Positions 24,025 through 32,186 of a stretch of 63,915 nucleotides of DNA are shown here, piece after piece. Source of the stretch: Lysobacter_C sp966210725. Lineage in GTDB: Bacteria > Pseudomonadota > Gammaproteobacteria > Xanthomonadales > Xanthomonadaceae. The notes under the pieces were generated by a model. The model worked only from the letters and a program-made list of their open reading frames with translations. It was not told the DNA's origin and made no database searches. Position 1 is the stretch's first letter. Each line of letters opens with the position of its first letter. The stretch is from the NCBI GenBank assembly GCA_966210725.1, contig CBIHLN010000005.1, positions 1 to 63,915 of the forward strand, written 5' to 3'. The position numbers were made by a program, and so were the translations under genes.

Positions 24025-24549
24025 TTACATGTTCGCTTCGGAGCGGCGCAGGCTGTAGTCGAGGTCGGACTCGATGCGCTGGGCGCCCGGGTCGAGCATC
24101 CGCACTTCGTCGTTGGAGACGATCTCGTACACGCGGTCGTTCTCCGACTTGCTGTCCGGGTCCAGGCGCAGGCGGGCGCCGTCTTCTTCGGCGGCCCATG
24201 TGCCCTGCAGCTGTCGAGCGCCGTCGGCCTCGTCGATGTAGGTCTCCGTCATCGCGAAGGTGCCGTCGGACGACAGCGTCAGCTCGGTCTCGATGCCCGG
24301 GCAGCTGGCACAGGGCAGGGTGCCGTTGAAGGTGCCGGCGAAGGCGCGCAGGTCGAGATCGCCCGCATCCGCGGCGCCGCCGTCGGTGCTCACGACTTTC
24401 GACGTTTCCTCCACGGGCGCGGTGGCCGGTTCGGCGGCGGGCGCGGCGTCGGTCGTGGCCGTCGCATCGTCGGCCGGCTCGGAGCGCTGGCAGGCGGCGA
24501 CGAGCACGACGGACAGGGCCAGGCAGGCAAGGCGGGCGGTGGGGGTCAT
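24025..24549 (-). CDS. NlpE-like lipoprotein
   Basis: The 174-residue protein has a signal peptide with lipobox LVAAC (C20), a low-complexity Ala/Thr/Asp linker (25-65) and a domain like the NlpE N-terminus: FAGTFNGTLPCASCPGIETELTL with the C80-x2-C83 pair. In E. coli NlpE is a copper- and adhesion-responsive outer-membrane lipoprotein that activates the Cpx response; no cpx genes are here, so only the domain assignment is supported. ATGs at 24564 and 24558 are possible alternative starts. A TAGAAT element lies about 50 bases upstream. Confidence 0.8.
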   Translation of the reverse strand: MTPTARLACLALSVVLVAACQRSEPADDATATTDAAPAAEPATAPVEETSKVVSTDGGAADAGDLDLRAFAGTFNGTLPCASCPGIETELTLSSDGTFAMTETYIDEADGARQLQGTWAAEEDGARLRLDPDSKSENDRVYEIVSNDEVRMLDPGAQRIESDLDYSLRRSEANM

Positions 24550-24599
24550 GTCACGCATCTCCATGTGGGTGGGCGCCACGGACGGCGCGAGGTGTTGCA

Positions 24600-24605
24600 A
24601 TTCTA
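24600..24605 (-). promoter_or_regulatory. -10 element of the NlpE-like gene
   Basis: TAGAAT on the minus strand, 50 bases upstream of the chosen ATG and just after the HerA-like gene stop. Confidence 0.4.
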
Positions 24606-24641
24606 ATCAGCCTTGCAGGCCGGTTCGGTTCGCGTCGCACT

Positions 24642-26180
24642 TCAGCGGCGCCCTCCGAAGATGCCGCCCAGCACGCCGCGCAGGATCTGCCGGCCGATCC
24701 GGTTGCCGACGGTGCGCGAGGCCTGCTTGGCCATCGTCTCCAGCATGCCCTGTCGACGTTTGGTGCCGAACACCGCGTCCTTCACCGTCTGGCCGAAGCC
24801 GCCCTCCGCCGCCTCCTCGGCAGCCTTTCCGTTGCCTTTCGCGGCGGGCGCACCCGCCTTCTCAGCGAGCGCCTGCGCCTTGCGCTCCAGCATCTCGACG
24901 GCGGACTCGCGGTCCAGCGCCGTGTCGTACTTGGCGCCAACGGGGCTGCCGGCGCGGACCCGCATGCGCTCTGCATCGGTGATCGCGCCCATGCGGCAGC
25001 GCGGTGGTGCGATGAGCGTGCGCTCGACCGGCATCGGCACGCCGTTGCCCTGCAGCGTGGATACCAGCGCTTCGCCCACGCCCAGCGTGCCGATGGTTGC
25101 TGCGACATCGAGCCCCGGGTTGGGGACGAACGTCTCGGCGGCGGTGCGAACCGCCTTCTGGTCGCGCGGGGTGAAGGCGCGCAGCGCGTGCTGCACCCGG
25201 TTGCCCAGCTGGCCGAGGATGTCGTCGGGCACGTCGTCGGGGAACTGGGAGCAGAAGTACACGCCCACGCCCTTTGATCGAATGATCCGTACCACCTGCT
25301 CCACCCGCTGGCGCAGGGCGGGCGGGGCATCGTCGAACAGCAAGTGCGCTTCGTCGAACACGAACACCAGCTTCGGTTTGTCCAGGTCGCCGACCTCCGG
25401 CAACTGTTCGAACAGTTCCGACAGCAGCCACAGCAGGAAGCTGGAATACAGGCGCGGCTTCAAAACCAGCTTGTCGGCGGCGAGGATGTTGACGATGCCG
25501 CGGCCGTCGACGGTGGTGCGCATCAGGTCCGACAGGTCCAGCGCCGGTTCGCCGAACAAGGCTTCGGCGCCATCGGATTCCAGGCGGAGCAGCGCACGCT
25601 GGATGGCACCGATCGACGGCGCGCTGACCAGTCCGTACTCGGTCGATACCGCCTTGCGCTCTTCGGCCACCAGGTTGAGCAGGGCGCGCAGGTCAGGCAG
25701 GTCCAGCAGCAACAGGCCGCGGTCGTCGGCCAGCCTGAAGACGATGTCCATGACGCCGGACTGGGTGTCGTTGAGCTCCAGGATGCGCGACAGCAGCGTC
25801 GGGCCCATCTCGCTGACCGTGGTGCGCACCGGGTGGCCGAGCGTGCCGAACAGGTCCCAGAAGACCGTCGGGCAGCCTTCGGGCGTGTAGCCGTCGACGC
25901 CGATGCGGTCGACGCGCGCCTGCAGTTTCTCGCTGGACGTGCCCGGCACGGCCAGGCCGGCGACGTCGCCCTTCACGTCGGCGAGGAACACCGGCACCCC
26001 GATTCGCGAGAAACCCTCGGCGAGCACCATCAGCGTGACCGTCTTGCCGGTGCCGGTGGCGCCGGCCACCAGGCCGTGGCGGTTGGCCAGGGCGGGCTGC
26101 AGCACGACATGCCCCTGGCCCGGCGCCGCGGGCGGATCGGTGATGGCCTGGCCGATCAGGAGCGGGGCGGGCTGGGCCAT
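24642..26180 (-). CDS. HerA-like helicase/ATPase (DUF853, YjgR family)
   Basis: The 512-residue protein is a RecA-fold ATPase of the HerA/FtsK superfamily, with Walker A AGATGTGKT (39-47) and Walker B LVFVFDEAHLLF. A C-terminal low-complexity Ala/Lys/Gly stretch is followed by the conserved GRQILRGVLGGIFGGRR tail. E. coli YjgR is the nearest named relative I recognise; its function is not established. It has no NurA-like or Sir2-like partner, so a defence role is not supported. A TAGAAT promoter core lies 49 bases upstream. Confidence 0.88.
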   Translation of the reverse strand: MAQPAPLLIGQAITDPPAAPGQGHVVLQPALANRHGLVAGATGTGKTVTLMVLAEGFSRIGVPVFLADVKGDVAGLAVPGTSSEKLQARVDRIGVDGYTPEGCPTVFWDLFGTLGHPVRTTVSEMGPTLLSRILELNDTQSGVMDIVFRLADDRGLLLLDLPDLRALLNLVAEERKAVSTEYGLVSAPSIGAIQRALLRLESDGAEALFGEPALDLSDLMRTTVDGRGIVNILAADKLVLKPRLYSSFLLWLLSELFEQLPEVGDLDKPKLVFVFDEAHLLFDDAPPALRQRVEQVVRIIRSKGVGVYFCSQFPDDVPDDILGQLGNRVQHALRAFTPRDQKAVRTAAETFVPNPGLDVAATIGTLGVGEALVSTLQGNGVPMPVERTLIAPPRCRMGAITDAERMRVRAGSPVGAKYDTALDRESAVEMLERKAQALAEKAGAPAAKGNGKAAEEAAEGGFGQTVKDAVFGTKRRQGMLETMAKQASRTVGNRIGRQILRGVLGGIFGGRR

Positions 26181-26228
26181 GGGCGGGGGTCCTCTGGAGT
26201 GGCGGCGACAGGCGCGGCAGGCGGGTCG

Positions 26229-26234
26229 ATTCTA
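26229..26234 (-). promoter_or_regulatory. -10 element of the HerA-like gene
   Basis: TAGAAT followed by CGACCCG on the minus strand, in the spacer divergent from the transglycosylase gene. Member of the recurring core family. Confidence 0.5.
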
Positions 26235-26340
26235 GCCACGCCCGGCGCCTGAACCGTCGGCGGGCCCGGGGTGCCTTGCGTGGTTGCCCGTGCCCGCGCG
26301 CGGGCACTACCCTGACTCCCCAGTCGCCGTGTGTCCCCCG

Positions 26341-27840
26341 ATGGCCCTTCCGTACCGCGTTGCCCTCCCGCTGCTCGTCGCCGTCCTGGCCGCCGCGCTC
26401 CCCACTGAAACGACTGCGCAATCGCGCCGCGACCGCGAGGCCGCCGCCGCGCTGCAACAGCGCATGCAGGCGGCCGAAGCCCGCTACCGCGAGGCCATCG
26501 TCATGGTCGGCAACGCCGATCCCGACGGCCGGGCGCAGGCCGATTCCGCGCTGGAGGACATGGAGGACGTGATGGCCGCCTGCGTGGCCCAGCGCGGCTG
26601 CCAGGTGCCGACCCTGTTGGCGACCTACAAGCGGCTGCTGAAGCAGGAAGCCGACGCCCAAGACCTGCAGGACGACGACCTCGGGCTGTCGGAGGGCGGA
26701 CCGGTCGACGTGGTGGCCGCGGACGTGCCGCAGGCCGCGCGCGCGGCGCACCTGCTGGGCGACGGGCACGACTTCGACCGCATGGTGGAGTTCAACCCGG
26801 CCGTGCAGGAAGGCATCCGCCGCTGGCTGACCGACATGCGCCCGGCGCTGATGACCAGCCATGAGAACTACCAGTACATGCGCCACCTGATGTGGCCGCA
26901 CTACCAGCGCGCCGGGCTGCCGGAGGCGCTGCTGTTCGGGATCATGGCCAAGGAGTCGCACGGCCGCGTCCATGCCACCTCGCGCGCGGGCGCCGCCGGG
27001 CCGATGCAGTTCATGTACGCCACCGGGCGCCGTTTCGGGCTGGGCGATGACGGCAGCGGTTTCGACACCCGCTACGACCCGTACTCGGCCGCGCGCGCCA
27101 GCGTCGACTACCTCAACGAGCGCCTCGGCCAGCTCAACCGCAACATCGAGCTGTCGCTGGCGGCCTACAACGGCGGCGAGGGGCGGGCGCTGCGCGTGTA
27201 CCGGGAAACCGGCGGCCGCAGTTTCTGGGACGAGTCGGTCTACAGCCAGTTCCCGGAGGAAACGCGCGACTACGTGCCGATGGTGATCGCCGCGGCGTGG
27301 ATCTACCTCCACCCGGAGGACTACGGCGTGGCGTTTCCCGACGTGGACGCGCGGCCGCAACCGCTGCGCCTGGCGCAGGACGCCTCGATCTACCAGCTGA
27401 CGGTCTGCCTGGGCAACGACGACGGCGCGCGCGACGGCTACATGCGCGCGCTGCGCAACCTCAACCCGCGCTACCAGGCCGACGACCGCATCCCCGCCGG
27501 CACCGAGCTCAAGGCCACTGCGCGCATCGCCCAGCGCTACAACCGCTGGTGCACCCGCGGCGAGCGTGCCGACCTGGCCCGCACGCTGGTCAACAGCGAC
27601 CCGCGTGCCGCGCTGGTGCGCGGCAGCGCGCCACTGCCGACCGTGCCCACGCCCGCGCCGCCGCCGCCCGTGCCGGTGGTGCGCGAGTACCAGGTGCAGC
27701 GCGGCGAAACGCTCGGGTCGATCGCGCGCAAGTTCGGCTGCGATGCCGGTGTGCTGGCGCGCGCCAACGACCTGCGCCCGGCCCGCAACGCGTTGCAGCC
27801 GGGCCAGATGCTGAAGCTGGAGCAGTGCGAGGACTTGTAG
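26341..27840 (+). CDS. Lytic transglycosylase with C-terminal LysM (MltD-like)
   Basis: The 499-residue exported protein has a signal peptide (about 1-26), a helical N-terminal region and an SLT family-1 domain with catalytic E205 in MAKESHGRVHATSRAGAAGPMQF, split here by the usual spacing to SLAAYNGGEGR. A Pro-rich linker leads to one LysM repeat (YQVQRGETLGSIARKFGC) at the C-terminus. It should cleave peptidoglycan glycan strands. The ATG at 26341 gives the signal peptide; an upstream in-frame GTG is less likely. Confidence 0.9.
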   Translation: MALPYRVALPLLVAVLAAALPTETTAQSRRDREAAAALQQRMQAAEARYREAIVMVGNADPDGRAQADSALEDMEDVMAACVAQRGCQVPTLLATYKRLLKQEADAQDLQDDDLGLSEGGPVDVVAADVPQAARAAHLLGDGHDFDRMVEFNPAVQEGIRRWLTDMRPALMTSHENYQYMRHLMWPHYQRAGLPEALLFGIMAKESHGRVHATSRAGAAGPMQFMYATGRRFGLGDDGSGFDTRYDPYSAARASVDYLNERLGQLNRNIELSLAAYNGGEGRALRVYRETGGRSFWDESVYSQFPEETRDYVPMVIAAAWIYLHPEDYGVAFPDVDARPQPLRLAQDASIYQLTVCLGNDDGARDGYMRALRNLNPRYQADDRIPAGTELKATARIAQRYNRWCTRGERADLARTLVNSDPRAALVRGSAPLPTVPTPAPPPPVPVVREYQVQRGETLGSIARKFGCDAGVLARANDLRPARNALQPGQMLKLEQCEDL

Positions 27841-28160
27841 CGGGAACGGACCGGGCCTTGATGGTCTCTCGGCGTTGAGGTCCACCTCGGACATTCCGGT
27901 CCGTCATCCCGGCGAAAGCCGGGATCCATCTCGACTCGGGCGCGGGATTCATACGGGATGCGATCCGCGCTGCATCGATGATGGTGCGGAGGGTTGGGAC
28001 GGCCCTGCACATGGCCGCCATGCGGCGGTGCCTGGCGTTGTCAGCCGCCCGGCGCGATCACCGGCTCCGGGACGATGGATCCCGGCTTTCGCCGGGATCA
28101 CGACAGGACGCTACGCGGCAGCATGGCGCTCGCGCCATCTGGTATGCGCGGCTGGGCTGC
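27841..28160. other. 320-base gap between the transglycosylase gene and psd
   Basis: I find no convincing gene here. The gap holds a pair of inverted repeats at 27903-27930 and 28074-28104. Near the psd end it also has a perfect 7-bp hairpin ATGGCGC/GCGCCAT (28123-28138) with a 2-base loop, which could help end leftward psd transcription. The genes on both sides converge here. Confidence 0.6.
27903..28104. repeat. Inverted-repeat pair flanking about 143 bases
   Basis: GTCATCCCGGCGAAAGCCGG... (27903-27930) and its inverted copy (28074-28104) agree over about 25 bases, and each copy is itself palindromic (CCCGGC-GAAA-GCCGGG). The copies flank 143 bases without a reading frame of note. This could be a small non-autonomous mobile element or a paired REP element. 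The same GTCATCCCGGCGAAAGCCGG-type sequence is familiar as an intergenic repeat in proteobacteria. Confidence 0.7.
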
Positions 28161-29006
28161 TCAGCGCACCCGCGTCGCCAGTCGCTCACCCAGCCGTACC
28201 GCGGTCTCCGCGGCCAGTCCCGGCGCCAGCGCGGCCACGCCGGGGGGCAGCAGCACCACGACGGTGGAGCCGTAGTTGAAGCGCGCCATTTCCTCGAACC
28301 GGTCCAGTTCGATCGCCTCGCCACGGTAGTCCTTGACCGTGATCGCGCGGCCATAGGCCGGGATCTCCTCGCCGCTCCAGACCGTCTCGACGCCGGATAC
28401 CAGCAGTGCGCCGACCATCACCACAGCCATCGGCCCGAAGTCGGTGTCGAAGTGGCAGACCAGGCGCTCGTTGCGCGCGAACAGCCGCGGCACGTGCGCG
28501 ACGGCCGCCGGGCCCACGCTGAACAGCCGGCCCGGCACGTGCACGGTTTCGCGCAGGCGCCCGGCCCACGGCATGTGCACGCGGTGGTAGTCCCTGGGTG
28601 ACAGGTAGACGGTGGCGAACGTGCCGCCCTCGAACGCGCGCGCCGCTTCCGCATCGCCCAGCAGTTCGCCGGTGGTGAACGACTGGCCCTTGGCCTGGAA
28701 GATGCGGTCGCCCTCGACTGCCCCGCACTGGCTGATGCGCCCGTCGGCCGGCATCAGCAGCGCATCCGGGTCGGCATCGGCCACGCGCGCGCCGGGCTTG
28801 AGCGCGCGGGTAAAGAAGCTGTTGAACGTCGGGTAGCCGGCCGGATCCGACTGCGCGGCTTCCGACAGGTCGACGCCGAAGCGGCGCGTCACCGTGTCGA
28901 TCAGCCAGGCCTTGAGCCGCGGGTTGTCCGAGTACGCCAGCGCACGCGCCGCCGACGAGAGGGCGCGGTGGGGCAGGGCGTAGGTCAGCCAGGTGACCAG
29001 GCTCAT
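28161..29006 (-). CDS. psd: Phosphatidylserine decarboxylase proenzyme
   Basis: Psd converts phosphatidylserine to phosphatidylethanolamine at the inner membrane. The 281-residue proenzyme carries the self-cleavage motif as YGST, where S247 becomes the pyruvoyl group. It also has ADGRI with the conserved aspartate and YLSPRDYHRVHMP with the catalytic histidines. The motif reads NYGST where E. coli has LGST. The ATG at 29006 overlaps the stop of the upstream sco gene (ATGA). Confidence 0.94.
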   Translation of the reverse strand: MSLVTWLTYALPHRALSSAARALAYSDNPRLKAWLIDTVTRRFGVDLSEAAQSDPAGYPTFNSFFTRALKPGARVADADPDALLMPADGRISQCGAVEGDRIFQAKGQSFTTGELLGDAEAARAFEGGTFATVYLSPRDYHRVHMPWAGRLRETVHVPGRLFSVGPAAVAHVPRLFARNERLVCHFDTDFGPMAVVMVGALLVSGVETVWSGEEIPAYGRAITVKDYRGEAIELDRFEEMARFNYGSTVVVLLPPGVAALAPGLAAETAVRLGERLATRVR

Positions 29007-29656
29007 GGCGCGGCGGCCTGCGTCAGCGCGGCCATGTCGCGGGCGATGGCCGCCGGCTCGAAGGGCGGCTGGACCAGGCCCGACATGCGGCCCTGCGGAT
29101 CGAGCACCGCCATCGCGGCGCTGTGGTCGACCGAGTACTGGTCGGCCGGCGCGCCGTCTTCGGGCGGCACCTTGGCAAAGACCATGCTGATCGAGCGCGC
29201 GAACTCCTCCAGCGCGGGGATGTCGGCGGTGGCCGCCAGCGTGTCCTTGTGGAAGGCGTGGGCGTATTCGCCGATGCGGTCGGGCGTGTCGCGCTCCGGG
29301 TCGACCGACACGAACAGGACGCGTGGGCGGCGTGCCTCGGGGATCGTCTCCCACTGGCGCTGGGCCTGGGCCATCTGCGTCAGCGTCATCGGGCACACGT
29401 CCGGGCAGTACGTGAAGCCCAGGAACACCAGCGTCCAGTGCCCTTTGAGTTCGCCCGGCACCAGCGGCGTGCCGTCGGACTGGCGCAGGTTGAAGGCCGG
29501 CAGCTCGCGCGGCGGGTCGAACAGCCGCACCGCCTCGGTCTGCGGCCAGGCGGCGGCCGCCGCCGGAGGGGCGTTGAACACGCGCTGGGCGGCGATCAGG
29601 CCCAGTGCGGCCGCGAGCGCGGCCACCAGGACGATGGCGGTGGTGCGGTTGAACAT
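29003..29656 (-). CDS. SCO1/SenC family copper chaperone
   Basis: The 217-residue protein has one N-terminal membrane anchor (about 7-25) and a thioredoxin-like domain facing the periplasm. Copper ligands are the pair C84-x3-C88 (TYCPDVCP) and H178 (SVDHSA). SCO proteins deliver copper to the CuA site of cytochrome c oxidase. No oxidase gene is in the window. The gene overlaps psd by 4 bases and shares a palindromic promoter region with the divergent prmB. Confidence 0.92.
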   Translation of the reverse strand: MFNRTTAIVLVAALAAALGLIAAQRVFNAPPAAAAAWPQTEAVRLFDPPRELPAFNLRQSDGTPLVPGELKGHWTLVFLGFTYCPDVCPMTLTQMAQAQRQWETIPEARRPRVLFVSVDPERDTPDRIGEYAHAFHKDTLAATADIPALEEFARSISMVFAKVPPEDGAPADQYSVDHSAAMAVLDPQGRMSGLVQPPFEPAAIARDMAALTQAAAP

Positions 29657-29683
29657 GGCGGATCCCGTGGAGGCAACCGCGGC

Positions 29684-29707
29684 ATGATAGCGGCCGGCCG
29701 CTATAAT
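29684..29707. promoter_or_regulatory. Palindromic back-to-back promoters of sco-psd and prmB
   Basis: A perfect 18-bp palindrome ATAGCGGCCGGCCGCTAT (29687-29704) joins the two -10 elements: TATAAT (29702-29707, plus) for prmB and TATCAT (29689-29684, minus) for sco. Both genes start 27 bases beyond their -10. Confidence 0.65.
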
Positions 29708-29734
29708 CGCCGGCCCTTCCGTGAACGCGCCGCC

Positions 29735-30709
29735 ATGTCCGCAGGCCCCGCCCGCAGCGCCGCTGCCAACGCGTCCGACTTCGATGTCGCCGACGTGCAG
29801 TTCGAGCAGCTGACCATCGTCGACCTGATCCGCCACGGCGGCAGCCGTTTCGCGCAGGCCGGGCTGACCTTCGGCCACAGCTTCGACAACGCGCTGGACG
29901 AGGCCACGCAGCTGGTGCTGCACGCGCTGCACATGCCGCACGATCTGAGCCCGGTGTACGGCGCCTCGCGCGTCACCACGGCCGAGAAGGCGAAAGTGCT
30001 GGCGCTGTTCGAGCGCCGCATCAACGAGCGCATCCCGGCCGCGTACCTGACGGGCGAGGCGTGGTTCGCGGGCCTGAGCTTCAAGTCCGACCCGCGCGCG
30101 CTGGTGCCGCGCTCGCCGATCGCCGAACTCATCGAGACCGGCTTCGAGCCGTGGCTGGGCGGCCGCGAGGTCGAGCGCGTGCTGGACCTGTGCACCGGCT
30201 CGGGCTGTATTGCCATCGCCACGGCGCACTACCATCCGGACTGGGCGGTGGTCGGGGCCGACATCAACGAGGATGCGCTGTCGCTGGCGCGCGAGAACAA
30301 GGACCGCCTGCACGCCGACTACGTCGAGCTGCGCCAGTCCGACCTGTTCGCCGGCCTGCAGGGTGAAGTGTTCGACCTGATCGTCACCAACCCGCCGTAC
30401 GTCACCCACGACGAGACCGACGCGCTGCCGCCGGAATACGCGCACGAGCCGGAGCTGGGGCTGCGCGCCGGCGACGACGGCCTGGACCTGGCGCTGCGCA
30501 TCCTGCGCGACGCGCCGGAGCACCTGTCCGAGCACGGTCTCCTCATCTGCGAGGTCGGCGAGGCCGAGCGCGCACTGGTCGCGCTGCTGCCCGAGCTGCC
30601 GATGGCGTGGGTCGAGTTCAAGGTGGGCCAGATGGGCATCTTCGTGGTCGAGCGCAGCGACCTGGTCGAGCACCACGCCCGCATCAAGGCGCTCGCCGAC
30701 GCGCGTTGA
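29735..30709 (+). CDS. prmB: 50S ribosomal protein L3 glutamine methyltransferase
   Basis: PrmB N5-methylates a glutamine of ribosomal protein L3. The 324-residue protein has a helical N-terminal domain (FGHSFDNALDEATQLVLHAL) and a class I SAM-binding fold with DLCTGSGCIA (151-160). The N219-PPY222 motif is typical of glutamine N5-methyltransferases. The N-terminal wording and length fit PrmB rather than PrmC. The ATG at 29735 is 27 bases after the -10; the long upstream in-frame extension is antisense to sco. A repeat array follows. Confidence 0.94.
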   Translation: MSAGPARSAAANASDFDVADVQFEQLTIVDLIRHGGSRFAQAGLTFGHSFDNALDEATQLVLHALHMPHDLSPVYGASRVTTAEKAKVLALFERRINERIPAAYLTGEAWFAGLSFKSDPRALVPRSPIAELIETGFEPWLGGREVERVLDLCTGSGCIAIATAHYHPDWAVVGADINEDALSLARENKDRLHADYVELRQSDLFAGLQGEVFDLIVTNPPYVTHDETDALPPEYAHEPELGLRAGDDGLDLALRILRDAPEHLSEHGLLICEVGEAERALVALLPELPMAWVEFKVGQMGIFVVERSDLVEHHARIKALADAR

Positions 30710-30751
30710 GGGGTGTGCCAGCCGAGAAGCCGCTCTGATTCGAATGCACTC

Positions 30752-30868
30752 TGTAGGAGCGACGTAAGTCGCGACCGGCAATCATGCGGGTACGAGATTT
30801 CCGGCGGGCGTGATCGCGACTCACGTCGCCCCTACAGACGAAGGTTCGCGGCTGAAGCCGCTCCTACA
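30752..30868. repeat. Array of three REP-like GTAGGAGCG palindromes
   Basis: Three 23-bp units lie at 30752-30774 (plus, core GACGTAAGTC), 30814-30836 (minus, core GACTCACGTC) and 30846-30868 (minus, core GGCTGAAGCC). Orientation order and core types repeat those of the array at 6088-6228. It lies between prmB and aroC, both rightward. Confidence 0.85.
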
Positions 30869-30913
30869 ATGGGTTGATCCCGGACCGCCGGGTCGCCCTC
30901 AAGCGGAGTACCG

Positions 30914-32020
30914 ATGGCCAGCAACACCTTCGGAAAGCTGTTCGCGGTGACGACCTTCGGCGAAAGCCACGGGCCGGCGATCGGCTGCGTCATTGACGGG
31001 TGTCCGCCGGGGCTGGAGATCGCGCCGGACGATTTCGTGCAGGACCTGGCCCGTCGCGCGACCGGCAAGTCGCGCCACACCTCGCAGCGGCGCGAGGCCG
31101 ACGAGGTCGAGATCCTGTCCGGCGTGTACGGGGGCCGCACCACCGGCACGCCGATCGGCCTGCTGATCCGCAACACCGACGCGCGCAGCAAGGACTACGA
31201 CGCGATCGCCGCGCAGTTCCGCCCCGGGCACGCGGACTACACCTACTGGCACAAATACGGCCTCCGCGATCCCCGCGGCGGCGGGCGCTCCAGCGCGCGC
31301 GAGACGACCATGCGCGTCGCCGCCGGTGTCATCGCGCGCAAGTGGCTGGCCGAGCGCCACGGCGTGCGCATCCAGGGATTCGTCTCGCAGATCGGCGCGC
31401 AGCGGCTCGAGACCACGCCGGAGCGCATCGATGCGCTAGGCGACGCCCAGGGCAACCCGTTCTTCTGGCCCGTTGCCGCGCAGGTGCCGTCACTGGAAGC
31501 GGCGATGGACGCGCTGCGCAAGTCCGGCGATTCGGCCGGCGCGCGCGTCGAAGTCATTGCCGAGGGCGTGCCCCCGGGCTGGGGCGAGCCGGTCTACGGC
31601 AAGCTGGACGCCGAGCTGGCGGCGGCATTGATGGGCATCAACGCGGCCAAGGGCGTGGAGATCGGCGCCGGTTTCGAGTCCGTCGTGCAGCCGGGCAGTG
31701 TCCACCGCGACCGGATGGACCCGGACGGCTTCGCGTCCAACCACGCCGGCGGCGTGCTGGGTGGGATCAGCAGCGGGCAGGCCGTGCGGTGTTCGGTCGC
31801 GTTCAAGCCGACCTCCAGCCTGCGCCTGCCGGTTGCCGGGCTGGACGTGGACGGGCAGGTGGTCGACATCGTCACCACCGGGCGCCACGACCCCTGCGTG
31901 GGCATCCGCGCGGTGCCGATCTGCGAGGCGATGGTCGCGCTGGTGCTGATGGATCAGGCCCTGCGCCACCGCGCCCAGTGCGGCGACGTGGGCGCCGTGT
32001 CGCCGCGGGTGCCAGGGTAG
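30914..32020 (+). CDS. aroC: Chorismate synthase
   Basis: AroC converts 5-enolpyruvylshikimate-3-phosphate to chorismate using reduced FMN, supplying aromatic amino acid synthesis. The 368-residue protein shows the N-terminal GESHGPAIGCVIDGCPPG signature, RHTSQRREADEVEILSG nearby, GGRSSARETTMRVAAG and the C-terminal RHDPCVGIRAVPICEAM. The length is typical. A GGAGTA ribosome site precedes the ATG. It starts 46 bases after the REP array; no promoter was clear in the spacer. Confidence 0.96.
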   Translation: MASNTFGKLFAVTTFGESHGPAIGCVIDGCPPGLEIAPDDFVQDLARRATGKSRHTSQRREADEVEILSGVYGGRTTGTPIGLLIRNTDARSKDYDAIAAQFRPGHADYTYWHKYGLRDPRGGGRSSARETTMRVAAGVIARKWLAERHGVRIQGFVSQIGAQRLETTPERIDALGDAQGNPFFWPVAAQVPSLEAAMDALRKSGDSAGARVEVIAEGVPPGWGEPVYGKLDAELAAALMGINAAKGVEIGAGFESVVQPGSVHRDRMDPDGFASNHAGGVLGGISSGQAVRCSVAFKPTSSLRLPVAGLDVDGQVVDIVTTGRHDPCVGIRAVPICEAMVALVLMDQALRHRAQCGDVGAVSPRVPG

Positions 32021-32186
32021 GGCGTTCTCGCCACGGACGGACTCGGACCGAAGGTGTCCTGTTGATTCCCGCTATTGATTACGGGCAGCGTTTCATCCGC
32101 CGTGACGTGGTGCGCGCCCGCCACCGCTAAGCTCTATCCGCCTCCAACCGCGCCATCCGTGGCGAAGAACCCCTCCGAGATCCCCC

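Noticed and set aside
24642..26180. HerA-like ATPase as part of an antiphage system
   Set aside because: No NurA, Sir2, DUF4297 or other effector partner adjacent; the sequence and size fit the housekeeping YjgR family.
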